Shown here piece after piece: positions 50,401-59,410 of a DNA stretch of 64,000 bases. A model generated the notes under the pieces. The model worked only from the letters and a program-made list of their open reading frames with translations, was not told the DNA's origin and did no database searches. Every line of letters starts with the position of its first letter. The first letter of the stretch is position 1. Source of the stretch: Apostichopus japonicus (lineage: Eukaryota > Echinodermata > Holothuroidea > Aspidochirotida > Stichopodidae); NCBI RefSeq assembly GCF_037975245.1, contig NC_092568.1:16077001-16141000 (forward strand). The letters run 5' to 3'. A program made the position numbers and the translations under genes.

Positions 50401-53400
50401 CAGAAGAAGATGATGAACACCATCTATTTCTAGTATTTAAGTAAAACCTACCTTGAATCAATTTTCCCTACTAGACTCCTTTGGTTGATGAAAGTAAAAC
50501 ACAAAACAAAATCTGGTGAAAACTTCAGGCATTCTCCGCCTGTGTCACAGTGTTGTCGTACGTATATCCAAATTAAAAGAGCTTTGTGTTTAAAACACTG
50601 GGGGTTTTGCTTAGCATATTAAGAAGCACATTTCCAACTCATTTGAAAAATGAGCCCATAAATAGGTGATAATGGTTACTTGGTAAGGTACTAACAAACA
50701 GTTAGTACTATAACCACGAAAGTCACTGAGGACTAAGGCATATATATATATATATAGTCCCGCTAACTTTAACTTAAAAGATGCTTCTCAGTCTTACGTC
50801 GTTAGGCGAGGCAACCTGTCGCATTGTTCATAATACCATTTCTATGTTGTAGCATACATACATATATATATGTGTGTGTACTTTACTGGCTGTGTAGGAC
50901 ACATGGCTGTGCCACAACCATATATATATGTATATATATATATGATCGAATCATGGGAAATTCCAAAGCTTGCCAAAGTTCACTGCTTGGAACCAAGCCT
51001 GAACCCATAATCATGGCAATGCCTGCATTTAATTGTGTGATATGCAACACCCACATTGCGACTAGGTGGGTGGTGTACAAACCACCATTTAGGATGCTCC
51101 AACATATGGAGATTTTTCTACCAACAGAAATTAGCTTGATGCATGTGCTATCATTGTATGTTATTTTTAATTTTTATGTAATTATTTATCTCACAAATTA
51201 GTTGCTTTGAGATTTCTGTGCATCTTCTAGGGGTGTCACATAAGGGGCTGAGGAGGGGTGTATGTGTGTGGGTATCAATGGGGTCTAATATCCCTCGGAA
51301 ATTATTTTTCGTCGGATCAAAGATATGGCTGTCAAAGATAAGTTGTCAAGAGAGTAGTCCTCAAGAACGAGTAAACTGTTGTCGATGCAAATGATTCCTC
51401 TACGCTACTGAATGTATATGATGTATGATGATACCGTAACAGAAATAATTTTAAAACCTATCATCTTTATCATACCACGTTTGATAAACCAATTGAGTTT
51501 TATGAAATGCCAGTAAAACCTTCTTGTTTTGATCAATTAACCTGGCCTGGAATGCTGATAGTCTGGATGCAAGAGATTTGAAATTAATGAGTAGCTACAG
51601 CTTGTGAGTTATGTAGCACCTGTTGGTCACAGTTGACCACACTGGTCATGCTGAGTAGCGTACACATTGTAATATAATCAGCAATGAACACTGACTTAAC
51701 TATTCTGGTTTCTTGATATAGTTTTCATGTATAGTCGTGTAAAACTTAGCCAGTGGTGTACGTGAGAAGCTTCCAAACAGTAACGTACAGAAAGCCGGCC
51801 AGATTTAGGGTCACACCCCAGGAAAAGTTTCTTTTTGTAGATGTTATGTGGTAGCCCAGTGTAGACAATGGATATAAAGTAGACTGTAAAATCAAAAGTT
51901 TAATGTTTTGACCAATTTGGAAATTGAACCTTAAATTGAAACATTTTTATCTCAAATTTTGACAATTATAGGACCTACCTGCCTGAGTTCGTTTTACAGA
52001 TTTTTGAAACAGATCACATGGCCTCCATTCCAATAACAGATTGAAAAAAAAAAACACAACATTGGGTGGAACCTGCCTGGTAATTACAAGCAAAATTTTA
52101 CCCATGGTATAAATTCAGATTTATACAGCAAACCTAGCCTTATCTGCAAACCAGAGATGTTACAGAGCTTCCATTCGTAAAACTGCAATCCTTTTTCCCA
52201 TTTCGACCCTCGATCGCCTTCCCAAACTCTTTGCTAATTGAGGCTTCATAATTCAGGCTATTTACTGGCTAGACATGATAGGTCGAGTAACAATCTTCAG
52301 TCCATAAATAGGGTATCTTTCCGTACCCAACATAAGCCCTGATTTGTGTAAATGCTAGGCTTGTGATCAGTCCGAAATATCAAAGATTGAGGAAATGAAG
52401 AACTATGAATTAGCCAATTCTACAAGATGTGCAGATTCTTACTTTTACAGAAAGAAAGCCAGCTTAACCAGGCCAAAGTGTCTAGCTAAATATGTAAGCA
52501 CTATTACTATATGTCCAGTACAATTCTAACCAACAACTGCCACCTGCTGTTCACAAGATTTTGTCAGGTACTGTATCTGAAATACAACTCTCTTATCTTC
52601 CCGCTCAATCAAAGTCCAGGTAGCTGTGATTCCAAGAACAGTTGGAATAGCTCTAAACTAATCCATAAATAGAATCTGTGAATTCCCTTGTTACATTGTC
52701 CTACTGTAGTATCCTTCAGTGTACACTGTGTGAACTACCGTAGATATAGCCTGGATATGTTGTAGGTTGACATAACACACCAAATGTTTTTCAGTAAAAT
52801 CTCAAGTTTATAAAATAGACAAGAAGGTGACAGAAAATAGAAACAAAAACTGAAGCTTTCAACTATCTCATTAACATAAGAGGCTTCACCAAATATGAAT
52901 AGAGCACAGCATTACTCCCCTTTAATTAGATATGATACATGAACATGCTAATTGCTGTGTTGCATGATGAATAAGATCATAATTCCTAATGCTTAATCAC
53001 CAAGTTATAGCTCCCTGGACGTTCTGACCTTTTGGAGAGTATTCAGAAGTCCACTTTGCAACAACCAAGCCTAAAACAGGGATAAAAATCGACTATACCA
53101 TAATCATATGATCCAAGTTGATCATATATACTGTAGTATTATTTGCATATAGGTTAATATATCTGGTTCTTGATTTACTGAGCTAGTAGCTTGCAGTAAT
53201 TACTTTGATATTATCCAACCAAGGCTAAAAACCAAATACCATAAAATCGATTACATTTATTTTTAACTTACCATATCACTTTGATGAGAATAGAACAATA
53301 ACCAGCGGTATGCTGCAATTGCTTCACTATATTTATAGAAGTACTGTCCAAAACTACTATACTGTAGTATAATGAACGCTGCATGTAACAAAGACAGACG

Positions 53401-56400
53401 AGCTACTACTGCACATAAAGTCTCTCATAATCATGTATGTTATCAAGGAAGTCATGTAGCGCCACCAATGTATTCACCTCGTATTTACAATCATGTCTAT
53501 TCACATCGTGTGGGTGTGTACTACGAATATGGAACATTCAATTATGAGGCTGGTTCAAGGGTAAAATGTCAGGCTAATAAACAATGTTCCCTGAAGCTGT
53601 GTCATTGTGAACCTGTGGGCAAAAATTACATGTTGGAATGCTTGCAAATGTGAGATGAACTGTTGTTGGATACACTGAATGGTGTTTTGTTAATGTAGAG
53701 GCTGAGAGCACCTAGCCTCAGAAATGCATGAATGATAATCATTACGATGCGTTGTTACTTTTTTTTTTTAAACGACATTATTATTAGTTCTACTATAAAG
53801 TCTTAATAAATTTGGTAGGAGTGATAAACCAACTCAAAAACATAGCCTGAAAAACACAACCATAAACACTTATCAAATGTACTGTCCTGTCAATAATTTT
53901 AAGCTGTTACTGTTAAAACATTCTCAATCATGGTGGGTTGAACTCTTGACAAAATAACAACAAAAACTAGAGAATAACTGCTGCTGTAACTCAACTCTGG
54001 TACAAGGCACGTAGTAACTACCACTTAAAAAATGTATTGTGTATTATAGATGATCAGTCTGTACCGTACACTGATGATAAACTGCTTGGACTAAAGTCTT
54101 TTTTCATGGTTGTTGGGATAAAATGTTTGTTTTACCACGGAGTCCCACATGACCACTGAACTAAGTCATAATCAACCAAATCACTGACCCACCATCTGGT
54201 GATCACTGTAACCAGATTTCAAGCACATTACACAAGAGCCTTAGACATGATTGTTTTTCCAGTTTTGACCACAAATGACCTTTACCTGAAAAATACATAC
54301 AAATTTCACCACCAATCATCAACTTATCACTTTGTGTAAATTCAAACATAAACCAGAGGAGGAGTACATGCTTTTACATGATCTTCACATTTTAACCCAT
54401 ATTTGACACAAATGTCCTTTGACCTACAAAATAAGTGCACCTTTTATGACTGCCCATCTACTGATGACCATTGCCAAGTTTGGCTAAAATCGAACATAGA
54501 CCATAGGAGTACACATGCTGTTTGTGATTTCACTGTTTCACCTCTCATGACCACAAATTACCTTTTACCAACTATTTTTTTACGGGACTGTTAGCCCACT
54601 ATTATAGTTTACAACTTCACTAAGTTTCATAAAAATTCAGCAAAGGATCAGAGAGCAGTAGCCTCTCAACCATTGCTGACAGACAGGACAGACGGACAGA
54701 TGGACAGACAGACAGACAGACACATCGCCATGACAATGGCTCAACTAGTCAATTTTGAGCTATTTAACAGAGTTGCTTATGTTCCATCAAAGGCAAATGG
54801 AAGGCCCATAAGTATGGATTTATTGGAGCTCTAACCACTAGTACCATTGTATAGAAATAAACCACCGCCCAACACCTTTGTGATTCTTGCCAAGTTTTAT
54901 ATGAGAACATTTCCCATAACACTGCACACATTTTCAAGTTTTGACCTGAAATGACAACTTCGTCCTTCACAAATTTCAGAGTGTTATTTTACTTAATTGC
55001 CAGGGAGGATCTATAACTACACTATACCAAGTATGAACTTCACCCTAAGTTGACTTTGTGAGTTATCATGTTTACAAAGTATTCAGACTTTGTCCACTGT
55101 TGACCTCAAATGAACTTTAACCTTCACTGACAAAGTTTTTGTACTCATTAAATGAAGTTCATCCACCATGTATTTTTTGAGATATAGATAACAAGCAGGT
55201 ATCACATGTCCACACAGACAAACACACCCAGAACAGGATGTGGTGATTCTTTTCAAATGACATGTTAGGACTTGGCATTCGTAAAAGTCCTCAGTTTGAA
55301 TGTAAAACAAGTGCACGCACACAAACACGAACACATCCATGATCACCATCGCATAGGATGGAAGGAAAGGAAATACAGAGATAAGAAAGTAATGAACAAG
55401 TCCAACCAAATTTGAAAGGTGTCTGAGCAAATACGAAAAGATAAGGATGAAAAATGGTCATAATTATCTGGTGAAAAAGCCAACAGGAAATAAATAATAA
55501 TTCTATTTCCAATTAAATTGGGTTGTTTACCCATGAACATACTTATCTAAACCCCTGTAAGTGTGTACATATATGTGAAAACTCAACTACCCTACAGGTA
55601 CGTCAATCTTACCATTCCTCCCTTTCCACTTCATTGACGGATTTTAAACCATGTTAAAATCAGGCGAAAAGTTTTCTCTTGGTTATACAACCAGAGTTTT
55701 TCAATATCACTTATCTCCATAAACGTCTGGTCTAATGAATGGGCAGAAAGTCCTTTTTTTTTTCTAGAAGTGTTGGGTGCGCTATTTTTTTGAAGCCATC
55801 TTTAGCCTTTATTATGAAAAACAATTGTTCTATAGTGGGTGTCATTTTATAATTGTTGATAAAGATATCAAAATTGTAAAACAAAATTTTGTTAAGTTTG
55901 CATTATGATCCTCCATTTTCAGTAACTTGTATCTATTTGTTAGGTGACTTCTAGGTCTCTGATTTCAATTGTACTAACATTATTTGGGCTGGTGATTTCA
56001 ACATAGATGGTATTATTATTTGCTCAAGAGCAAGGTGGGTGGAAATGGAGAAAGGAATACTAATTATTTCCTAAATATAGAAAAAAAAAATAGTGAGATG
56101 ATGCTATTAAAGTTTTAGTTGATGACAATGGAATTGAAGTTTTTGATGTTGAATATTGAACAGGCTTTCTATGAAACTTTCTATGAATCTCATAGCACGG
56201 AATAAGTGGATAAATCCTCTACTGATTCCTTACATGTAGAAGGCATTAATGATGATTTAAAAATCAGATGTGAAGTTATTTTAGCAGAAAATGATTAGTG
56301 GAATGTTATTTAAAATATGGCTATAGGGAAAGTACCTGGAATTGTTGGACTGCTGGTAGAACTTTATAATTATTTTTGGCCAGAGATTGAGTCATTGGTG

Positions 56401-59099
56401 GTAATGTCATTGAACTCGAGCTTATATGTTAGGAAGCTCTCTTCAGAGCAGACCAGAGTTATTATTACGTTATTACCAAATGAGGGAAAGATATTAATTA
56501 AGAAAATTGAGAACTGGAGGCCAAGCTTGCTTCTGAATGTAGATTTTAAAATTGTTGCTAGCTATATCTCTACTAAACTCAGGCAAGTGCTATTATCCAT
56601 TCTAATCAACTAGGTTTTTGAAGAAACATTTTACTGGTGAAAATATCCAACTTATTGTGGACGTTATCCATTTTGCGCACGAAAAAATATATCAAGTTAT
56701 ATTTTATTTGTGGGTTTCCAAAACGTATTTGACAGTACTGAATGGAAGTTTCTTTATCGTACATTGCAATTGTTCAAATATGGTGAGAGTATAATTTGAT
56801 GGATTAAAAGTGTTTTTTTATCCGAATTGTTCAGCTTGCGTGGATTTTTTTTTTTAGAATTTCGGGTCCGAAAGTCAATTTCAGCAAATCAATCATTTTT
56901 TTGCATTGATGACAATTTTGAGCATGTTCAGAAGTTTCAATCTTGTTATATTATTTCTCTTACAAATGGGCCAACCAGGGTTCTTGGAGCTACAAGAACT
57001 TGTAATAGGGATGACCTTTTTTCCCTGAAGTACTTACTAAAATTATCTTGATTGAAAAGTACTTTAAATATGTTGTCCTCCCGTGACCTGACCCCTTACG
57101 GTAAAATGTTCTTTTCACTTTTATTTGGTGAGGAAAAAATGATTAGATAAAGCAAAAATATCATGATGTAGACTCAAGAACAGGGGATGAGGGGTCTGAA
57201 TATGGTCAATATCTACAATTTTCTTAAGAGTATAAAAACTACCTGGATTAAAAGATAAATTGACCACTCTTCAGGTCTTTGGAAAACTCTTTTTGACCAT
57301 TTCCTTAAGAAAGTTGGAATTTGTTTTGTATCCAGCTGTTATTTTAGGGGGAGAGATTTATTGAAGAAAGCTCAAAATTAATTTTATTCTAATTGCTGCT
57401 GTGCCCGGGTTGATCTGACATTTGAGTCGCCTGTTGCAAATTATTGTGATCAAACTGTTTGGAGTAATGTTTCTATTACAATCAATAATGAAGTATTTTG
57501 GTACGAAAACAACTTTAAATCAAATGTCAGGTATGTCCAGGACTTTTATGATTCAGCTGGTAGTTGAATGGGATTTAACATTCCATGCCAAGTGCATTGA
57601 GGCCTACAAGTCATTGTCTGGGATTGCCCAGGGAAGCCATCCAGTCAGCATGTAATGCTGATTCAATTTATATAGAGGTCTGTCATTATTTATAGAAAGT
57701 TTATTGACTGCTCTGTTGAGCAACCACGTTGCTGTGTTTATAAGTGGGAGGATGAATGTTAGGTTACTAGTCTCAATACGCTAAAATTAGAAATTTTAAA
57801 CATAAATTTGTTCATCGCATCATTGCTACAAATTTGGTCTTCAAAGATTAATATTAAGACTGAAAATTCCATTTGTTCCTTTTCTTATGAGTATGGAGAG
57901 TGAGCTGTGGATCACCTTTTCTTGACAATGCAGAAGGGTAGAGGATGTATGGAATAACATCTATATGGTAACTTGAAATTAAGTATGAAAATGCTTGCTT
58001 TGGCTATTAATTATTATGAAGTCAAAATGAGGTGCTACAATTTCACAATTATTTATGCAAAATATTACATCTATCGTTACAAAATAAACATAACATTACC
58101 AGGTTTTTAAACATTTAAGTGTCTGTTAGGTTTTACCTGGATGTTCAAATGTATAAACTTACTAACAAAAATAACCAAAAGAACTTTAAAAAAATTTAAG
58201 AGATTCTTTGTGCTTCAAATGAAGCAGTTTGGCTACTGTGAACCTGTAAATTATATGAGATTATTGCTGTTTTTTGTTGTTGAAAAATGCACATATTGTG
58301 TGAAATCTTGTTATCATGTTTTTGAACAAGAGATCTGTGCAATGTAAAATAATATGTAATATCATAAAGTTCTGTGTTATTCAATCTTGGCCTATGGTAA
58401 ACTTGGTAAGCATTTTATCCAAACAGCATTTTACATTAATTAGCCTTTACCTCAAGCATTCAGACCCAGTTTGTGATCTTGAGCTCTGTATCTCACCTCC
58501 CAGAAGGTAGTTCTAACAGTTTAACTTACTGGGTGGTATGAATAGGACAACCTCCATAATTTCCTTAATATTTGCATTTCCACCAGAAATTCTGGTCACA
58601 TCAGAAAACCAATAAAATTATTCATAACCACCGCCTCTACGAAACGTTTGTACTTTACTAGCGTAAATAACGTTCTGATTCTGGCTTAAAAATTTCAGTA
58701 ACTTTGCCTATCTAGTCTGCTAGTAACACATAACAAACAAGAACCACAAACGGCTATATATGTAGTATAGGCTACAGTAACGTTACCTAGCCTAACGTTA
58801 GGCCGACAGTTACTTCACATAGGCTCTAATTGTGTTTTACAAATTAAGCTGCGATGTTTGACAAAGCATAGTTGTCGTTTTTGAAAGTTTCTTTCTGTAA
58901 CCACCTTTGCGAACAGAAGTTTAATAAACATAACTTAGGCTCAAGGAAACGTCCATGAAAAATCAAGGCTTATGACTAGGTTAACTAGGCTGCAGTAGGT
59001 CTTGCGTTAGCCTACTGTAGGTGTAACGTTACCTTTGGCTACGGCCTAATTGGTATTTTGGAATTTGAGCTTACCTCCAACTTGTCCAAACTGATCCAT
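28975..59099 (-). CDS. Rel: Rel/NF-kB transcription factor gene, complete coding span
   Basis: Rel proteins dimerise, bind kB sites (GGGRNNYYCC) and drive immune and developmental genes; they are held in the cytoplasm by IkB. The exons at 59075-59099, 44375-44458, 38907-39076, 38536-38684, 37676-37914, 35442-35537, 34454-34545, 33748-33886, 32650-32718 and 28975-29408 join in frame with AG/GT borders to give 498 aa. A candidate exon at 30925-31041 would make it 537 aa. The Rel homology domain covers about residues 48-330, with the DNA-contact loop [12 protein letters not shown] (64-75). The nuclear signal KRKR is at 339-342. The tail is acidic and Asn-rich with a VKRE sumoylation-type site. 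No ankyrin repeats follow, so it is Dorsal/RelA/c-Rel-like rather than p105-like. The gene spans 30 kb because intron 1 is 14.6 kb. Confidence 0.95.
29501..29553 (+). repeat. Hammerhead-like short repeat, copy 2
   Basis: It reads ACCTCTGAAGAAG, stem GATCCT-AGGATC, GAAAC, then GGCCCACTTACTTTCACACAT. The usual GTC is changed to GGC, so a cleavage site is lacking. It lies in the last Rel intron, 93 bp upstream of the final acceptor on the transcribed strand, antisense to the gene. Confidence 0.75.
29554..30924. other. Rel intron sequence
   Basis: No exon or repeat family is recognised. A 26-nt A-tract (30894-30916) ends this piece. Confidence 0.5.
30925..31041 (-). CDS. Rel: Candidate Rel exon 10 (117 nt, basic)
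   Basis: On the minus strand the acceptor GTTAACCTAG opens a 117-nt segment that closes at the donor GTGAGA. The segment is open, exactly 39 codons and phase 1 at both ends, so it fits between exons 9 and 11 without breaking the frame. It encodes a strongly basic peptide including [20 protein letters not shown]. There is no family match and the acceptor pyrimidine tract is weak. A long T-tract follows the donor. It may be an alternative exon or a chance open segment. Confidence 0.5.
31042..32649. other. Rel intron sequence
   Basis: An open segment of 92 codons at 31911-32189 (plus strand) shows no family similarity. A C-rich tract and a CT dinucleotide run are at about 31440-31460 and 31690-31710. 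Nothing else is recognised. Confidence 0.45.
32650..32718 (-). CDS. Rel: Rel coding exon 9: nuclear localisation signal
   Basis: It encodes [20 protein letters not shown]. The basic cluster AKRKR directly after the Rel domain is where IkB masks nuclear import. Acceptor TTTCCAACAG, donor GTCAGT; phase 1 at both ends. Confidence 0.93.
33391..33500 (+). repeat. Hammerhead-like short repeat, copy 3 (long form)
   Basis: It reads GCCACTGAAGAAG, stem GATCCT-AGGATC, GAAACGTCAGGCC, ACTTACTTTTACACAT, then a tail AGGCTCTCTAGTGGATAAGC to AACAGTTTTATTT that is also found in copy 4. The base next to CTGA is A rather than T, so helix I is weaker than in copies 4 and 5. It lies in a Rel intron, antisense. 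Confidence 0.85.
33748..33886 (-). CDS. Rel: Rel coding exon 8
   Basis: It encodes [20 protein letters not shown] and [10 protein letters not shown], ending FTYIPENA. This is the end of the dimerisation domain (AIvFrTPPY.......V.VqL.RPSD.E.S....F.Y.P). Acceptor TTTCAAATTAG, donor GTAAGT; phase 0 in, 1 out. Confidence 0.97.
34454..34545 (-). CDS. Rel: Rel coding exon 7
   Basis: It encodes [20 protein letters not shown] and [11 protein letters not shown], matching the family stretch DI.VRFYEE...W...G.F...DVHRQ. Acceptor TCTCCTGTAG, donor GTATTG; phase 1 in, 0 out. Confidence 0.96.
35083..35250. repeat. 44-bp tandem repeat, about 4 copies
   Basis: The unit is AAACAGCCCTGATCATGTGA followed by AAGCACCTTCCAGCTG and TACGACAG, with few differences between copies. 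It lies in the Rel intron between exons 6 and 7. Confidence 0.95.
35442..35537 (-). CDS. Rel: Rel coding exon 6: start of the dimerisation domain
   Basis: It encodes [20 protein letters not shown] and [11 protein letters not shown], the conserved first strands of the Rel IPT/TIG domain (LKI.R....SG...GG.E.ylLCdKV). Acceptor CTCTTGCAG, donor GTTAGT; phase 1 at both ends. Confidence 0.97.
35757..35995 (-). mobile_element. LINE 3' end fragment (CR1/L2-like)
   Basis: The minus strand encodes [19 protein letters not shown] and then QRKLKTHLF, the usual last residues of CR1/L2/Rex-type LINE polymerases (FSv.APkLWN.LP..iR.......FK..LKTHLF). A 3' tail follows that ends near ATATAAATTTTG and GATTGATTGATTG. 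The rest of the LINE is absent, which is typical of 5' truncation. Confidence 0.8.
37285..37647 (+). mobile_element. TTAA-flanked MITE, copy 1
   Basis: TTAA (37285-37288) is followed by AGGGTGTGAAGACTCGCGC; the other end reads GGGGCGAGTCTTCAATGCCT and TTAA (37644-37647). TTAA duplications with inverted ends suggest piggyBac-type mobilisation. Copy 2 is at 40975-41332. It ends 29 bp before the donor side of Rel exon 5, inside the intron. Confidence 0.82.
37676..37914 (-). CDS. Rel: Rel coding exon 5
   Basis: It encodes [19 protein letters not shown], then [20 protein letters not shown] and the linker [11 protein letters not shown]. This matches the end of the N-terminal Rel domain and the hinge to the dimerisation domain. 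Acceptor TTTCATCAG, donor GTAAGT; phase 2 in, 1 out. Confidence 0.97.
38536..38684 (-). CDS. Rel: Rel coding exon 4
   Basis: It encodes [20 protein letters not shown] and then [10 protein letters not shown], matching the strand-rich core of the N-terminal Rel domain (SLVTK..PYKPHPH.LVGK.C). Acceptor TTTTCGTAG, donor GTAAGA; phase 0 in, 2 out. Confidence 0.96.
38907..39076 (-). CDS. Rel: Rel coding exon 3: start of the Rel homology domain
   Basis: It encodes [20 protein letters not shown] followed by [20 protein letters not shown]. This is the hallmark DNA-contact loop with its redox-sensitive Cys (residue 69). Acceptor GATTTCTAG, donor GTAAAC; phase 1 in, 0 out. Confidence 0.97.
39417..40092. 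repeat. 59-bp minisatellite, decaying rightwards
   Basis: Three clean 59-bp units around 39420-39600 share GATGGTTTGTTTGTATGTTT and CCTCCAGCTAATTGTTGG. Diverged and length-variable units, marked by TTTCCTCCAGCCAATTATTT and GACTACATT, continue to about 40092. It lies in the large Rel intron 2. Confidence 0.88.
40096..40197. repeat. 34-bp tandem repeat, 3 copies
   Basis: GTGCATATTACTGGTGCAAT followed by CACTAATACTTAAA starts at 40096, 40130 and 40164. The first two copies are identical; the third differs by one base (CACTTATACT). Confidence 0.96.
40975..41332 (+). mobile_element. TTAA-flanked MITE, copy 2
   Basis: Same family and orientation as 37285-37647: TTAA, AAGGTGTGAAGACTCGCGC, a body with CACCACCATCGATCCCAG and CATTACTGTCTGCATTTTG, then GGGGCGAGTCTTCAATGCCT and TTAA (41329-41332). 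The two copies differ by scattered substitutions and small indels. Confidence 0.82.
41395..41515. repeat. Dispersed repeat, inverted partner at 44215-44346
   Basis: It starts TTAAAGGGAAGGCTCGCAAA and TTTAACCGGCGATGATCGAAG. The same text in reverse complement ends the block at 44215-44346, next to Rel exon 2. Similarity fades after about 40-60 bp and returns at AATGAGCA and TGAACGCACACA. This may be another short TTAA-type element. Confidence 0.65.
41516..43095. other. Rel intron 2 sequence, nothing recognised
   Basis: No exon, repeat family or RNA gene is seen here. Confidence 0.45.
43096..43826. repeat. Tandem duplication of about 369 bp (two copies)
   Basis: The first copy begins near 43096 (ATGCTCAATATT) and the second near 43465, with an offset of 369 bp. 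Long exact stretches such as GTAGAAAACGTCAACTTCGC and GCAGATGTGGTCGTATGG are shared. Copies differ by a few bases and a small insertion (GATCGTAAC near 43545). Confidence 0.95.
44051..44160 (-). repeat. Hammerhead-like short repeat, copy 4 (long form)
   Basis: On the minus strand: AGCCTCTGAAGAAG, stem GATCCT-AGGATC, GAAACGTCAGGCC, ACTTACTTTTACACAT, AGGCTCTCTAGTGGATAAGC, AACAGTTTTATTT. Core and possible GTC site are intact; GCCT and AGGC can pair as helix I. It lies in Rel intron 2, sense to the gene. Confidence 0.85.
44215..44346. repeat. Dispersed repeat next to Rel exon 2
   Basis: This is the inverted partner of 41395-41515, ending CGATCATCGCCGGTTAAAT and TTTGCGAGCCTTCCCTTAA. Confidence 0.65.
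44375..44458 (-). CDS. Rel: Rel coding exon 2
   Basis: The acceptor is ACAATTACTTCATAG and the donor GTAAAATG. It encodes [20 protein letters not shown] and then TGKNNLI, with phase 1 at both ends. This is the unstructured segment ahead of the Rel homology domain. It shows no family similarity, so the call rests on splice signals, frame and position. Exon 3 contains an internal Met that could serve if this exon is skipped. A dispersed repeat (44215-44346) begins about 29 bp beyond its donor. Confidence 0.7.
45350..46215. repeat. 67-bp satellite array, about 13 units
   Basis: The unit is TACCCTCCCTACTAATGCAC, ATAAAGGGTACAAGATGAAC, CCTGAATAAAGTGATATATG, GTGGGTA, with a 67-bp period. The central five or six units (about 45660-46015) are nearly identical; the ends are more diverged. 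Each unit carries AATAAA on the plus strand. It is inside Rel intron 1. Units run without spacers, so this is not a CRISPR array. Confidence 0.97.
46598..47280 (-). mobile_element. K-family element K3 with internal tandem repeat
   Basis: The ends are CATAGGCGTAGGAGGC and GGCTCCTATG. The 8-bp duplication CCTACAGG is perfect (46590-46597 and 47281-47288). Near its left end a unit of about 80 bp (GAAAATTCGGGCAATATGCT to TTTTCAACTTTTTTGGT) is present three times (46655-46900). The other end has TTTTTCGGGCAAGTCGTTAC. It is inside Rel intron 1. Confidence 0.9.
47289..49359. other. Rel intron 1 sequence, nothing recognised
   Basis: AT-rich sequence without a convincing exon, RNA gene or repeat. Confidence 0.45.
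49360..49595 (+). mobile_element. LINE 3' end fragment (CR1/L2-like)
   Basis: The plus strand encodes [20 protein letters not shown] followed by [20 protein letters not shown], matching the polymerase C-terminus of CR1/L2/Rex LINEs. The tail AAAGCGCCTTGAGCAG, TTTGGCGCTATATAAGT and an ATT-rich end is the classic 3' end of these elements. Everything upstream is truncated. Confidence 0.88.
49596..54239. other. Rel intron 1 sequence, no gene recognised
   Basis: TA microsatellites occur at 50740-50756 and 50862-50945. The open stretches at 49803-50024, 50152-50349 and 53372-53653 show no family similarity. No RNA gene is seen. Confidence 0.45.
54240..55165. repeat. Old dispersed repeat with GACA microsatellite
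   Basis: It contains recurring phrases: AGTTTTGACC(A/T)...AAATGACCTTT, TAAGTTTCATAAAAATTCAG, a GACA/GACG-rich run (54677-54721) ending ACATCGCCATGACAA, and GTTGACCTCAAATGAACTTT with TGAAGTTCATCCACCATGT. The same phrase order is seen at 3900-4215. It resembles a single old family broken into pieces. Confidence 0.55.
56040..58060 (+). pseudogene. Degraded Tx1/L1-like LINE reverse transcriptase
   Basis: The best piece (56317-56610) carries [20 protein letters not shown], then [11 protein letters not shown] and [20 protein letters not shown], matching the finger and palm of Tx1/L1-clade LINE polymerases (GKSPG.DGL..EFY..FW, LLPK.GD, NWRPISLLN.DYK). GF-K--FTGENI-L and a C-terminal region follow in several frames to about 58060. 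Many stops and shifts exist; the catalytic FADD box is not preserved in any readable form. It is a dead copy in Rel intron 1. Confidence 0.82.
58061..59074. other. Rel intron 1 sequence near the first exon
   Basis: No gene or repeat recognised. From about 58740 on, CG and TAACGTTA motifs become more frequent, as expected near a promoter. Confidence 0.45.
59075..59099 (-). CDS. Rel: Rel coding exon 1
   Basis: ATG at 59099 reads MDQFGQVG plus one base, then donor GTAAGC. The assignment rests on phase (1) matching exon 2, on a promoter-like upstream region, and on the absence of a nearer ATG exon. It is short, so an alternative first exon is possible. Confidence 0.7.
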
Positions 59100-59299
59100 T
59101 TTATATTATATGACACCATCCGATACGTCTTGAGTTCGATAAAGCGATTAATGCTTCACAATGAGGCAGTATTTGTGAAACAATTCTTTCAACTGTATTC
59201 AGGCAAAACATCCAGGTAAAGAGCTCAGATTGCTAGTTCAGGCGATGTGCATAAAAGGTGGTCCCAGCAAGCTGTTTGCAGTACACACCACACGACAAT

Positions 59300-59410
59300 C
59301 GACACTGAAAGCCTTCATGGGGATTCCCCCTTTTAAAAAGTTATGATTGGCTGAATGGGTAACATGACAAACATAACCAATGATGGTGCAGAACAACGGG
59401 GAAGCCCCTT
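59300..59410 (-). promoter_or_regulatory. Rel: Putative Rel promoter with two kB sites
   Basis: On the minus strand, upstream of the Rel start codon: GGGGCTTCCCC (59398-59408), ATTGGTT, CCAATCA (a CCAAT box, about 59344-59350), TTTTTAAAAG (possible TATA element, 59330-59339) and GGGGGAATCCCC (59319-59330). Both kB matches fit GGGRNNYYCC. Two such sites within 90 bp of a Rel promoter suggest that Rel regulates its own gene, as known for NFKB1, REL and others. The transcription start is not proved. Confidence 0.55.

Noticed and set aside
53372-53653. 93-codon open frame rich in His, Tyr and Cys
   Set aside because: It looks unusual but matches no family known to me, has no exon signals I trust, and lies in a Rel intron.
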